Below are positions 49,441 to 58,460 of a DNA stretch of 64,000 bases, one piece after another. Origin of the DNA: Aplectana chamaeleonis. Lineage: Eukaryota > Nematoda > Chromadorea > Rhabditida > Cosmocercidae. Location of the stretch: NCBI GenBank assembly GCA_029168955.1, contig JAPDOI010000382.1, positions 631,566-695,565 on the forward strand. Direction: 5' to 3'. The stretch's first letter is position 1. Each line of letters begins with the position of its first letter. The translations under genes and the position numbers were made by a program. The notes beneath the pieces were generated by a model that saw nothing but the letters and a program-made list of their open reading frames with translations, was not told the DNA's origin and ran no database searches.

Positions 49441-50412
49441 TTAAAGGCAGTGCTCACGATGATTTTCGTCCCGAGTTTTTCACATAAAACAATGCGTTGG
49501 CCTCCAAGTGCTACCAAAATTACGAAGAAACGGCGATAAACGCATTAAAACGTCGTATTTCAGTGACATTCTATAATATGGATTAGTTGTCCGGTTGGAT
49601 GAACATGTTCATGGTGATTGTCACCGGTGGAAAATTGGGTCAATCGAAAATAGAAGAATGTTTTAAACCAGGATTAGTTGGGGCCCTAAGGAATGAACGC
49701 AGAATAGAGAGTAAAGAATTGCAAAAAACGGGTTCACAAAAGATTTAATTGTCACAGCGAACACTCCCTGTGAGACTAAAGAGGCGGGGTGATAATTAAA
49801 GGCAGCGTCCACGATAAAAAGCATCTCTGATTTTTTGGTGGAGATCGGCAGCTGCGGGGCCTAGCGCAACCCTAACGTTGAAAAAACTAAGAAAAATGAG
49901 CTCGGAACGGTCCCTTACGGCCCCAAAGTTGGACACCCGTCAGCTCGTCACACCCAGATGCATTTTCCACGCCCACCGACGTGAACAAATGAATGCTCGA
50001 GATTGTGAGATGAGCGATGGTTTCCGATTAATAGCACCGTTCTTCCCTTCATTTCAACTTCTCTCTTTACTCCGGTCAACTCGCATGCATCGGCCGCAAA
50101 AGACGGAAGTTACAAGCCTCGGACAACTCGTCCAACATGCTTCCCTAGCTCAATTTTTAAGGGACCATAACTCCGTTCCTAAAAGGTCTTGTACGATTCC
50201 AAAAACATCATTGGAATCAGAATGGGACCGTCTTCAAGATAGGCGGAAAAGCAGAAAAACGAATCTTATCGTGAACACTGCCTTTAAGGATTTCGTGTGC
50301 TTCTGGTGCTTTTTTCTCAATTTCTACGTCATTTTGGTTCTACCCGGGGGCCACCAAATCAATATAGCGAATAATCTCAAAATTGAAGATTATTGTGAAC
50401 ACTGCCTTTAAG
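49441..50412. mobile_element. TTAA-flanked foldback element, interrupted
   Basis: The outer element starts with TTAA then AGGCAGTGCTCACGATGAT at 49441. It ends with the complement of AGGCAGTGTTCACAATAAT, then TTAA, at 50412. The terminal similarity continues inward; both arms share TGGCC, then ACCAAAAT, then GTAGAAA-like blocks over roughly 120 bp. It is split by the inner element at 49796-50287. Excluding that, it is about 480 bp. TTAA borders are typical of piggyBac-type transposition; no transposase is present. Confidence 0.7.
49796..50287 (+). mobile_element. TTAA MITE, copy 1 (nested)
   Basis: A 492-bp element has TTAA at both ends and inverted termini related to AGGCAGTGTTCACGATAA. Its interior matches the copies at 56756-57251 (opposite orientation) and 57818-58279. 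The shared interior includes GAGCGATGGTTTCCGATTA-like and ACAAGCCTCGGACAACTCG-like stretches. The 177-codon plus-strand ORF at 49878-50411 covers the element and runs past it into the outer element, so it is not a gene. It inserted into the outer element at 49441-50412. Confidence 0.85.
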
Positions 50413-50828
50413 CCGCTTATCTACCTCTGGAGAAAGACGGTGTGTGATTGTAGCAAAACCGCTCTTCATTCTTTATACCCTACCTTTTATCATTTGGGTA
50501 TCATCAGTTTTGTTTACCGTGAGAATTTAGTGCCGTGGGCAATTTATAATCATCTGGAACCGCTAGGACAGAAACGCGTGAATTTGTCCACGAACGAACT
50601 GGTATTTTTTTCAATAATTGCAACTTCTGCAGCTTCTTTGTGCAACGTTAAAAGAGCGCAGCTAGAAAAAGATGAGTGATCCTCAGAACAAAAAACGAAA
50701 AGATGTTTTGAGCTAATCTTAACTAGTTATAATTAACCAAAGAGTATTCATTCTTCATGTATCTCATGTATGAGTATTTCAACCAACCGAGTACATAACA
50801 ATGTATTTAGGTCTCCCAGTAGATCATT
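50413..50828. other. Intergenic DNA downstream of the minus-strand gene
   Basis: No supported feature. A 98-codon plus-strand ORF (50383-50679) begins inside the end of the TTAA element and has no recognisable domain, so I treat it as chance. Confidence 0.5.
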
Positions 50829-50850
50829 TTTATTCAATCAAAACTTTATT
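50829..50850 (-). terminator. Two poly(A) signals of the minus-strand gene
   Basis: AATAAA occurs twice on the minus strand, at 50850-50845 and 50834-50829. These are 87 and 103 bases after the TAA stop at 50939-50937. The spacing suits a short nematode 3' UTR and supports the gene call upstream. Confidence 0.6.
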
Positions 50851-50936
50851 ACAAAATGAGGCGTAAGTTCAAGGCAACCGGTATGGTAATGAAAGTCGTG
50901 TGGCTCTTCATACAGGAGGTAGACATCGGCGATGTG

Positions 50937-51006
50937 TTATCGGCATTGGAAGCAGAGCGCGAAAAACGCCCCGGCCACGAATCCAACGCCGGCGATACAG
51001 GCTGGT
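50937..51006 (-). CDS. Last exon: membrane span of a Cys-rich protein
   Basis: Read on the minus strand, this exon follows an acceptor AATTGCAG. Its first base completes a codon begun in the upstream exon, and it then encodes PACIAGVGFVAGAFFALCF and a three-residue tail before TAA at 50939. With the end of the upstream exon (RFWVI) this makes a hydrophobic segment of about 23 residues with small residues spaced as in packed helices. Joined to the exon at 53571-53485 the phase fits (two bases plus one). The product would be a type I single-pass membrane protein with a very short cytoplasmic tail. The intron from 53484 to 51007 is 2,478 bp and contains a 591-bp inverted-repeat element. The family is not identified; nematode CX or Shisa-like proteins share the Cys-cluster-then-membrane layout, but I cannot confirm homology. 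Confidence 0.5.
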
Positions 51007-51118
51007 CTGCAATTAGAGATGAAAACATGTAAAGTAGACTTCGGTTCAAATAAATGGTTTTGCCGCAATTCACTGATTTTCAGAACTTTTATCATGACCA
51101 TGACTCTGTATCAGCGTT

Positions 51119-51537
51119 TACTTAGTCATCATCATAAGAACTCTGCGCAGGAGTCGGCACGGGGTGCCCATACGATCGTTTTGGAAGCTCTGGTCCAACC
51201 CACAAAGGGACGCAGTGCACACGCGCAAACGCATCGCGCCGGATTGCCACAGCTGATCGCGAATCGACAGCCGCCGGCCAAGAGCGCAGCCAGGGACGAC
51301 ACGCGTGATCGCGTGCGGATGAGATTCGGAAAGATCCGCCCGCACGCAGCGCAAGCGATTTCTTAGCTCCGAGCTTGCGCGTGCATCAGAGCTATCGATT
51401 AGTGTTCGATCGTCTGTACTGGAAAAGCGCGTAGTATTTGCGCGTGCGGCGAGGACGAGTTCGACTAGAAAGCTGACGCGACTGTATGTGTTCCGAAACC
51501 GAGCCTGCAACCGCTCCCTAAATGCAAACTTCGACAT
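51119..51537 (-). other. Open 139-codon minus-strand ORF, possible alternative first exon
   Basis: This ORF starts at ATG 51537 and stops at 51118. It lies in a GC-rich patch inside the proposed 2.5-kb intron. A donor-like AA/GTAAAC occurs at 51122/51121. Splicing there would leave two bases of a codon, so it could join the membrane exon at 51006 in the same phase as the Cys-rich exon does, removing a 115-bp intron. The encoded residues are basic and show no domain I recognise, and other frames here are also open for long stretches. It may be an alternative exon, a relic or chance. Confidence 0.25.
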
Positions 51538-52273
51538 GGGGCACTCTTTGAAAACTACGAAGAGGTTAGCAATTTTACATGCCCACCAACCGCTGGCTGG
51601 GTGCGTATGACGATTTCTTCGGAAAAAGGAATCAAACGAAGGCCAGCTTCACCTGCAGAACACCATAGAAAGATATCGAGCCATTCAAGGGTGCCCTCTA
51701 CGGTAACATTGTGTAGCTTCACCCGAGTTACCGATTCCAGGGATCTTCGAGCTCAAAAGGTTTGGTCGCCCCCTCACATTTATCGTGCCTATTAGGAAGC
51801 CAGACCAGTCGACGGTATCAAACTGGTGAGGTGGATAGGAAAGTGAACCTTTGAGTATGGTGTCAAAGGTTTGATTCTTCTCCTGAGCACGTCAGGTTAC
51901 AGTAGCTGAATGACACTGTGCCTACCGTAATCTTCCAAAAAATTCAAAGCGGACCTCATACGATTTCAGAGCCCCAGATATTCACATATGTGACCCTTCA
52001 CCATAACTATGTTACAACGGGCAATTTTTCGCCTTATAAACATGGGGGATACTGTCAGTTTTCGATCACCAAAGTTCGAAATTTTTCTGCCAAAACCCAG
52101 TCTAGGCATGTTCTTTGAGGTACTGAATGGGAATAAAGAAGCCGCTTCGTTTCCAGTTTTTTTTTGAAAGACTACGCTAAGTTACGGTATATTTAATGTT
52201 AAGTATTCTTCAGCCATCCCTGGCGCGGTTCCGAAGTTACCAATAACACTATGTAACAGGATTGTTGTTCCTA
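51538..52273. other. Proposed intron DNA, no other feature
   Basis: AT-rich sequence inside the proposed intron of the minus-strand gene. I see no exon with good splice borders and no repeat here. Small ORFs (51601-51795, 51918-52118) look like chance. Confidence 0.45.
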
Positions 52274-52864
52274 GCTTCTAAGTGTTATATCTCAACTGCT
52301 TATGTCTAAAGTATGTGAAAAATTACTTCACTGCGAACAAACTTCGCTGAAACTACAACCGTACTAAGAAAACCCGTTTTTTGCGAAAATAAAATGATTT
52401 TTTGTTCACTTTCGGCATTATGATCAGGTAAAAACAAAAAATGCACATGTCTCTGGAAGTCCATATCATTGATTCGCATCTTGACAAATTCAACGAGCAA
52501 GGCGAGCCCTTTCATCAAGACATATTGGACTTTGAACGTCGTTACCAAGGACAGTATAACGAAACCATGAGGGGACTACATTTGGGTGCAACTTCGAGAG
52601 AGTGATTCACAGTACAATCGTAAATCTAGAAGATTTACACATTTCTTAACCTTGTTGAGTGGTTTCCGACTGTGTTTGTCTATTCCTTGTGCATTTTTTG
52701 TTTTCACCTGATCATGGTGCCGAAAATAAATAAAAATCTTTCTATTTTCACAAAAAAAAACGATTTTTTTTTCGTGCTGTCGTCGTCTAAGCAAAGTTTG
52801 CGCTTAATGAGGTCAACTTTCACATACATTAGACATAAACAATTAAAATATAACACTTAGAAGC
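52274..52864. mobile_element. Long inverted-repeat element, 591 bp
   Basis: The left end has GCTTCTAAGTGTTATAT and the right end its complement. The arms match, with indels, for about 190 bp. They share TTATGTCTAA, TATGTGAAA, TTTTCGGCA, ATGATCAGGT and AAAACAAAAAATGCACA in the same order. The centre (about 52460-52660) is unpaired. There is no transposase; small ORFs on both strands are palindrome by-products. It sits in the proposed intron of the minus-strand gene. I cannot name a superfamily from the ends. Confidence 0.75.
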
Positions 52865-53484
52865 CAGAAAGAAAAATTGTCTTACATGAACACGCTATTT
52901 TTCAATTTTCATTGTCCTACTCACAAAAGCGGTTTTCCTCGGATAACAGCGATTTCCTGTCTGTTCTAGACCTAACGGGTTAGAAAAACTCAATTTCAAC
53001 CCAGGAACAGAAAAGAAGTGAAAATCTGTTACATAGTGTAATCAATAGAGAGAACAGCTGATGTTTTCGGTCGTTCATTGCGGGCACACGTTTGTGGATC
53101 AGTAGTTCTCTGAAATGGCTCAAGTAACTCCGAGAAGACCGTTTTTAGAGCGGTTTTTGCACGTTTCCCATAACATTTTTCACTTTTTTTCAGAGATGAT
53201 CACGTACTTAGCACCCCTGCATAGTCAATAAGGCATCAAGGCGCATGGAGTTTCGTTTAGTACTGAGATTTGGGTTTTCGTTTTCAGGTGTGAGCTCTAA
53301 ACTGCGCTCGGAACCCAAAACATGATTTATAGCTCTTCCCTAGAAGTTGTGCGAGGAAACGCAAGCTTCTATGGCGTTTTAGACAGCTCGAAAGAAGCCC
53401 ATTAGGACATTACGTTCCTGTGGCTTTCAGGAAAATTGCAGAGGCGAAGAGCGAATCCAGAGGTAATAAAATTGCTTGACTTAC
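52865..53484. other. Proposed intron DNA, no other feature
   Basis: AT-rich DNA with two plus-strand TTTCAG sequences (near 53189 and 53282) that are not followed by a convincing exon. It ends at the GTAAGT-type donor of the minus-strand exon at 53485. Confidence 0.45.
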
Positions 53485-53571
53485 ATCACCCAGAATCTCA
53501 GTCGATAGCAGCACGTATCGTCACAGCACGCGCTGTAGGAAAGGAAATTGTCCACGTCCGGATCAACACAC
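53485..53571 (-). CDS. Exon encoding Cys-rich ectodomain
   Basis: This 87-bp minus-strand exon is bordered by an acceptor ATTTCAG and a donor GAT/GTAAGT, both good matches to nematode sites. It reads 28 full codons with both ends in phase 2. The peptide contains CVDPDVDNF, then SYSACCDDTCCYRLRFWV: five Cys, two of them in CC pairs, immediately before the hydrophobic segment supplied by the exon at 51006-50937. Paired CC motifs just outside a membrane span occur in several animal families with disulfide-rich ectodomains. Other frames of this 87-bp stretch contain stops or lack such a pattern. The upstream part of the gene (signal peptide and start) is not securely found; 54794-54752 is a possible preceding exon. 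Confidence 0.55.
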
Positions 53572-53871
53572 CTGAAATGACCGTGAATATAGTAAATATG
53601 AAATAGGCACAGCACATCCTTATTAAAATAGTGACAGTTTCCAAATAACTGTTGTGCCTTTTGGTTTGATCAGGTACCAGAAGGAAAACATTCAACATTG
53701 AATACTGACAGTTTAGAGTTTATCTAGCCTCGATCTTAATCTTATAGAATGAAACTACATCAAAAACGTAAGCTGCGGTCATTATTTAAACCATTAAAAA
53801 GTCTGATGCTGAGAAAAATGATGCCCTCTATCACAAAGTACATAGCTGAGTTGAACACTAAACTTAGGGGT

Positions 53872-53964
53872 CAAGCAGGAGGACGCGAACCTGCATCGCA
53901 TCGCTTTCCGGGCGAGAATGTTTCCATTACAGCAAGAGTGTCAACTCAACTAGCTTGCGCTACC
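53872..53964 (-). other. tRNA-like relic (type II-like, weak)
   Basis: On the minus strand a sequence like an A-box (TAGCGCAAGC at 53962-53953) is followed about 60 bases later by GGTTCGCGTCC (53891-53881), which resembles a B-box. The spacing would fit a tRNA with a long variable arm, but the acceptor and anticodon stems do not pair convincingly. Probably a tRNA pseudogene or SINE head. Confidence 0.35.
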
Positions 53965-54017
53965 TTTTGATCCTTTACAATGACATAAAAAGACATAAAA
54001 TATTCAAGGACGACCTG

Positions 54018-54054
54018 AATAAATAAATAAATAATTAAATAAATAAATAAATTA
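54018..54054 (+). repeat. AAAT microsatellite
   Basis: About nine near-perfect AAAT repeats, with one interruption (AATT). Confidence 0.9.
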
Positions 54055-54751
54055 ACAAACAAATCATGAAGCCAACCTAGTAATTCATGGACCAAACTGG
54101 AAACTGATTATTCAGCATTCACATAATATAGCAGGAGGTTTGGGTACACATATGCATGTGTGCCTCACACTGCTGATATATCTTTGTGAGACATTAATCG
54201 AATGAACCCAGGGTCAACTTCAGCTTCCCCTCCCATCATGTCTTGCATAGCGGAGGTCTACTTTTTTACGCGCCGGCAGGACTTGTTTGGCCCGGTGGCG
54301 AAGAGGTGATGGAGGAGAAGGCATTATGCAAATCCACATCGTGGCCGAACGGAAGGAAGCACCCATGCCGCACAATCACCGATCGTCATCGTCAACCGAG
54401 AGCCAAGGTTTGATTGATGGAGGTCATCGTCTGCTCCACCCACATTCTCGGAAGGAGCCGATGGGATCGCTCGTAGAGAATATCCATTAGTGATGACAAA
54501 TTGATGCACCAATATGGGATTACAGCGGAGAACCGACTTTTTTAGGCAATAAGCTCTGTCTTTTTCACTATGACAAATCAGATTGTAGTTTTGATCGGCA
54601 GGAATCGTACTGTAAAAATTGTACATGCAATTTCTACCAGAACCTCTGGAGAGGTTTTATCGTGACTACTGCCTTATATTAAGCCAGAGCCGAGCTATCT
54701 TAGGCTGGAAATCTTCCAGAAGAAGATGTCTACAATTGACAAGAACCTTAC
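54055..54751. other. AT-rich DNA, no supported gene
   Basis: Contains a 100-codon minus-strand ORF (54626-54324) and a 67-codon plus-strand ORF (54287-54490) over the same GC-richer patch. Neither has splice borders or a domain I recognise. Near 54656-54681 TTTATCGTGACTACTGCC resembles one end of the TTAA element family, followed by ATATTAA; it may be a solo relic. Confidence 0.4.
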
Positions 54752-54794
54752 GGTGTGTAAGTACTCCTGTGAAACATCGTATTTGTGAGGCTAG
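54752..54794 (-). CDS. Possible upstream exon of the Cys-rich gene
   Basis: A 43-bp minus-strand stretch lies between an acceptor ATCTTCAG and a donor ACC/GTAAGG. Read in the frame needed to join the exon at 53571 (two bases left over, completing a Pro codon), it encodes SLTNTMFHRSTYT without a stop. The phase match is suggestive, but a segment this short with such borders can occur by chance. Confidence 0.25.
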
Positions 54795-55454
54795 CTGAAG
54801 ATGCTTCTCTATCGCTGAAAGCTTTGACTAGGAAACGTGACTTTCCCGACCTTATCGCTGATTTGCTCAGCCTTTTCACTGAATCATTCTAAAGTGCGAG
54901 TGAGTTGAGGCACTATTCACGGCACTCCAAGTTTTTCTATGCGGTGTTTTCAATGAATGTTGCAAAATTATCACCGCCCCTGACGAGGAAAATGCAATAA
55001 ATCGTTGTGGCCGTTTGAAGTCCAGTAAGGCTTTTCCTAGCATTATTCAGCTATGCGCTAGCTTATGACGCAGAACAAAACGTCCACAATGTTTTCGTTG
55101 AGCCCAACCGCCTCAGGCTGTCATCTAATGGTAGCTTCCACTTAGAACAAAATGGCTGTCCTTTCTAGGTTACAAACTAAATGTTGGATGTTAAATGCAG
55201 AATTCGCGATGAAAAAGGTTGTTATGAACACCAAAAAACCAAAAAGCATACACCGACGTTAAGGAAATATTTTTTTATCAAAATCGGAATGCTGCGAGAC
55301 TTCTACAAAGAGTTTGCTTAATGCAAATCGACCTTTCCAACCCAAATTCCGTAAGAGTCAACATGCATCCGAACTTTACCTAAAACATAAATCCTAGAGC
55401 TGTGATACTCTGCGTCCGAATTGGACAATAGACATTATACTTCGGACCAAATTG
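54795..55454. other. AT-rich DNA, no gene seen
   Basis: No ORF, hairpin or tandem repeat of note. If the minus-strand gene has further 5' exons, including a signal peptide, they would lie here or beyond. I could not identify them. Confidence 0.45.
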
Positions 55455-55790
55455 TATTATTCGATATTTATTCGAATAATTTTTCGAATTTTGAATCATT
55501 CAAAATGCGAAAAATTTGGTTTTCGAATAATTTGTATTCGAAATTCGAATATTTTGAAAACGGGCTTTTTAATGATATTTGAAATTCGAATACTTCTTAA
55601 AAAGCGGTTTCTAATAATACTCGAAATTCGAAAAGTTCAAAAACAGACTTTCGAATAGTATTCGAAATTGGAACATTTCAAAAACAGAATTTCGAATATT
55701 AATCGAAATTCGAATACTTTGAAGGGCATATTCGAATTTTTGAAATGCGAACATAATCGAATATTTGAAATTCGGATAATCGAAATGCAC
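55455..55790. repeat. TTCGAAT-rich degenerate array, block 1
   Basis: Dozens of overlapping ATTCGAA, TTCGAAT and GAAATTCGAAT motifs occur at irregular spacing. The motif is palindromic (TTCGAA), so the block looks alike on both strands. Spacers such as TCAAAAACAG and TTTTGAAAACGG recur, which suggests a decayed tandem repeat. The 68- and 79-codon ORFs here are by-products. Confidence 0.8.
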
Positions 55791-56035
55791 AATCATCATT
55801 TCATTAGAAGTTTGTTTTTCTGATCGATCTTCGAAAGCACACTTTACCAAAGCACCATCTTGACCTATTCACCCGACGCCTGATTTGGGGATAGTGCACG
55901 CTTGGATCGCGTGAAATATTTCGTCACCGTATTGTATTAAGTGCTCCACGGTTGGATAGGAAGGCTTGAACGGCCAGGCAATGCAACCTGCTTTTCTCTC
56001 TTTTTATATAGCTGCCAGCCAGATATAGAGAACAT
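55791..56035. other. Unique segment between two TTCGAA blocks
   Basis: This stretch of about 245 bp is less AT-rich and lacks TTCGAA motifs. It separates two blocks of the same repeat and could be an insertion into, or an old spacer within, the array. I see no inverted ends. Confidence 0.4.
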
Positions 56036-56150
56036 TTTTTTCGAAATTCGAAATTGAAAAAAAATTATCTTCGAGTTCATTCGAAAATTTAAAATTCGAA
56101 GAATTTGGTTTTCGAATATATTCGAAAAATCGAAATTCGAAAATTTTCAC
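56036..56150. repeat. TTCGAAT-rich degenerate array, block 2
   Basis: Same motif family as 55455-55790, with GAAATTCGAAATTG, GAATATATTCGAAAAATCG and similar. Shorter and more diverged. Confidence 0.75.
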
Positions 56151-56755
56151 AGTTTTGCCCAAGTATAAATATACATATATTCTGATAAACCCTTAATACG
56201 GCTATGTGTTTTATAAGGGCAATGTTGCTAACATCGAGAAGGTCACCCTTACTTTCTTGACAACCTAATGCATGCATCACGTCATCGGAAGCCGTTGGAA
56301 GTGTTTAGCTAAGATCTCATGAGGAAATATCATTCAAGGGGCCCACACTGACTTCTCTAATTGTTAGCCCATTTGAGCAAACGCCCCCTTATAGAAAACG
56401 CGTTCTCACTACGGTTCACTTTATATTTGGCATGAATGGCATCGTACGCGAAGACAACTACCTTTTTTTCGTATTTTGTGAACTGGCACCATCTCAGTAG
56501 AGTTTTAAGGGCCAAAATCCATAACTCTGACATATTGGAGACCTAATACGTATAGAGCACCAGGCATCTACCACAAATAGGTTCTTACTAAAACGCACCG
56601 AAGAAATCGCCTGTCTAATCTTTTGCATTGCGGGCGAAAAAAAAACTCAAAGGAGGCGTTTCTGCGCCCTTTTATCATAACCCTGTTCGAAATGGTACAT
56701 TTGGGAATCTAAAGAGATAATGGGAATCTGCATGGAGAGCTCTATCATCTTACTC
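56151..56755. other. Intergenic DNA, no gene seen
   Basis: Mixed AT-rich sequence with no supported ORF or repeat. It ends at the TTAA border of the next element. Confidence 0.5.
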
Positions 56756-57251
56756 TTAAAGGCACTGTTCGCGATAAGAATCGCTTTTCTGTTTTTTTGC
56801 CTATCTTGAAACCGGTCCCATTCTGATTCCAATGATGCTTCTGGAATCGTACAAGACCTTCTGGGAATGGAGTTATGGTCCCTTGAAAATTGAGCTAAGG
56901 AAGCATGGTGGACGAGTTGCCCGAGGCTTGTAACTTCCGTCTTTTGCAGCCAATGTATGCGAGTTGACCTGAGTAAAGAGAGAAGTTGAGAATGAAGGCA
57001 AGAACGGGGCTTTTGATCAAAAATAATCGCTCAACTCACGGTTTCGAGTGTTCCTTTGTTCACGTCGAGGGGCGGAAAGGGGCCGGACTTGCCCACAGCG
57101 GCGGGGTTTGCCCTTTTTTCTTAGCCGTTTTGCGGCTCCTGTGTAGCTTTTCGTCCCGTTTTTTTTTGACGCTGTTCTGCTTCTGAGAGCCACGAGAAGC
57201 GTTTGTGATGGAAAATTCGATGATGAAGTTTATCGCGAACAGTGCCTTTAA
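56756..57251 (-). mobile_element. TTAA MITE, copy 2 (inverted)
   Basis: A 496-bp element with TTAA at both ends and termini AGGCACTGTTCGCGATAA and its near-complement. The interior is the reverse complement of copy 1 at 49796-50287, including the GGTCCCATTCTGATTCCAAT and GAACGGGGC-type stretches. It encodes nothing convincing. Confidence 0.85.
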
Positions 57252-57303
57252 ACAGCTTAGCCACTAACTTTATCGGAGAGAAATTCTGGTCAGCATTCGC
57301 GGA

Positions 57304-57420
57304 GAACCGCTACTGCAGCACGCAGCTCGATGATAATCGCGCTGGGACAAAGGCTAATCGTGCTCAAACCATGTGGTCCAAACACGACTATCATCTTAAT
57401 GCCTGCTGCAGCAGTGGTTG
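57304..57420. repeat. Hairpin of 117 bp
   Basis: AACCGCTACTGCAGCA on the left pairs with TGCTGCAGCAGTGGTT-type sequence on the right. Pairing continues inward through CGATGATA/TATCATC with some mismatches, about 40 bp per arm. Probably a tiny foldback element. Confidence 0.65.
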
Positions 57421-57474
57421 TTAGCGTTTGAGGAGCGGAATTTCGTTCCGATAAAGAAAGAAATAATTTGGCTC

Positions 57475-57796
57475 AGGCGCTGATCATACTACTCAACGCC
57501 CGCGCGGCACGCGCGTGACACCCCTTCGCCGTGACGGCGACGGCCGTAACAACTTTTTGGTCAAATTCATTATTAATCCACATTCAATTTCTATCCGTTC
57601 CATGATAATTAATTCCAGTACTGTCTTCTGCTACCATGATTGTGAACGCGTGTACAGATTTTGCTTGCTCGGCAAACTTAAGGCCTACTTCAATTCGCTC
57701 CGCCAAAGTATTCATAGTCTCCACAAGCGTGTGATGCGCGTGGAAAGGCCCCACCCGCGCGTGACGCGCTGGCGTTGAATAGTATGAATAGCGCCT
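57475..57796. mobile_element. Inverted-repeat element, 322 bp
   Basis: It begins AGGCGCTGATCATACTACT and ends with the complement of AGGCGCTATTCATACTATT. The arms stay similar for about 50 bp through a GC-rich stretch with CGCGCG and CACGCGCG. It lies directly before TTAA-family copy 3. No clear target duplication. Confidence 0.7.
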
Positions 57797-57817
57797 TAGC
57801 ACAATCAAAACCAGCAA

Positions 57818-58279
57818 TTCGAAGGCAGTGTTCACGAAGAAAAAGTAGCACGTTTTTTTTTTTTGGCTAAAACGTAAGCTTTGGGTCCCTCAAAGAAGAT
57901 TAAGAACGAAAAACGGCCGGTAAGTGGGTGAAAATCTCGCGGGCCAGCCAACCCATTGGGCCACTCCGCCCACGTCCTATAACAGCTCCCCTGAATTCAT
58001 GGTTAAATGAGCGATGGTTTACGATTAAAACCCCGTTCTTCCATTCGTTCTCAACGTCTCTTTTTACTCAGGTCAGCTCGCACACATCGGCTGCGAAATA
58101 TCAGAGTTACAAGCCTCGGAAAACTCGTCCACAATGCTTTCCTAGCTGAATTTCGAAGGGCCATAATTCCGTTTCCTGTCTTGTACGATTCCAGGGACAT
58201 AATTGAAATCAGCATCGGACCGTTTTAAAGATAGGCGGAATAACAGAAAAACGACTTTTATCGTGAACACTGCCTTTAA
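57818..58279 (+). mobile_element. TTAA MITE, copy 3
   Basis: Same family and orientation as copy 1, 462 bp. The right end is intact (ACTGCCTTTAA). At the left end the TTAA has decayed to TTCG before AAGGCAGTGTTCACGA. The interior shares GAGCGATGGTTTACGATTA and the ACAAGCCTCGGAAAACTCG-type blocks. Confidence 0.8.
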
Positions 58280-58280
58280 G

Positions 58281-58421
58281 GGCTCTCTATACACGGACGG
58301 AGGAGTTTTTCCGTTTTTGCAGTTCGACACGTCACGCTAATCGATTTAAGCGAAGTGGTCCCGAGTGGAATTAGAGCTCCAAAAGGCGGGACAAATCCTC
58401 CCTGGGTGTGTAGAGAACTCC
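58281..58421. repeat. Short inverted repeat, about 28-bp arms
   Basis: The left arm has CTCTCTATACACGGACGGAGG and the right arm CCTCCCTGGGTGTGTAGAGA, pairing at most positions. It abuts the right end of TTAA-family copy 3. Confidence 0.55.
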
Positions 58422-58460
58422 TTTCCCCAGAGTCAGGGTTCGCAATAATAAAGCAATAAT

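Noticed and set aside
49878..50411. 177-codon plus-strand ORF
   Set aside because: It overlaps the inner TTAA element and its outer host. Matching sequence recurs in the two other element copies without a conserved reading frame.
52306..52794. Two minus-strand ORFs near 52.3-52.8 kb
   Set aside because: Both lie in the arms of a 591-bp inverted repeat and have no recognisable domain.
54324..54626. 100-codon minus-strand ORF as an exon of the Cys-rich gene
   Set aside because: No matching splice borders and no phase that links it to the downstream exons. An overlapping plus-strand ORF is equally open.
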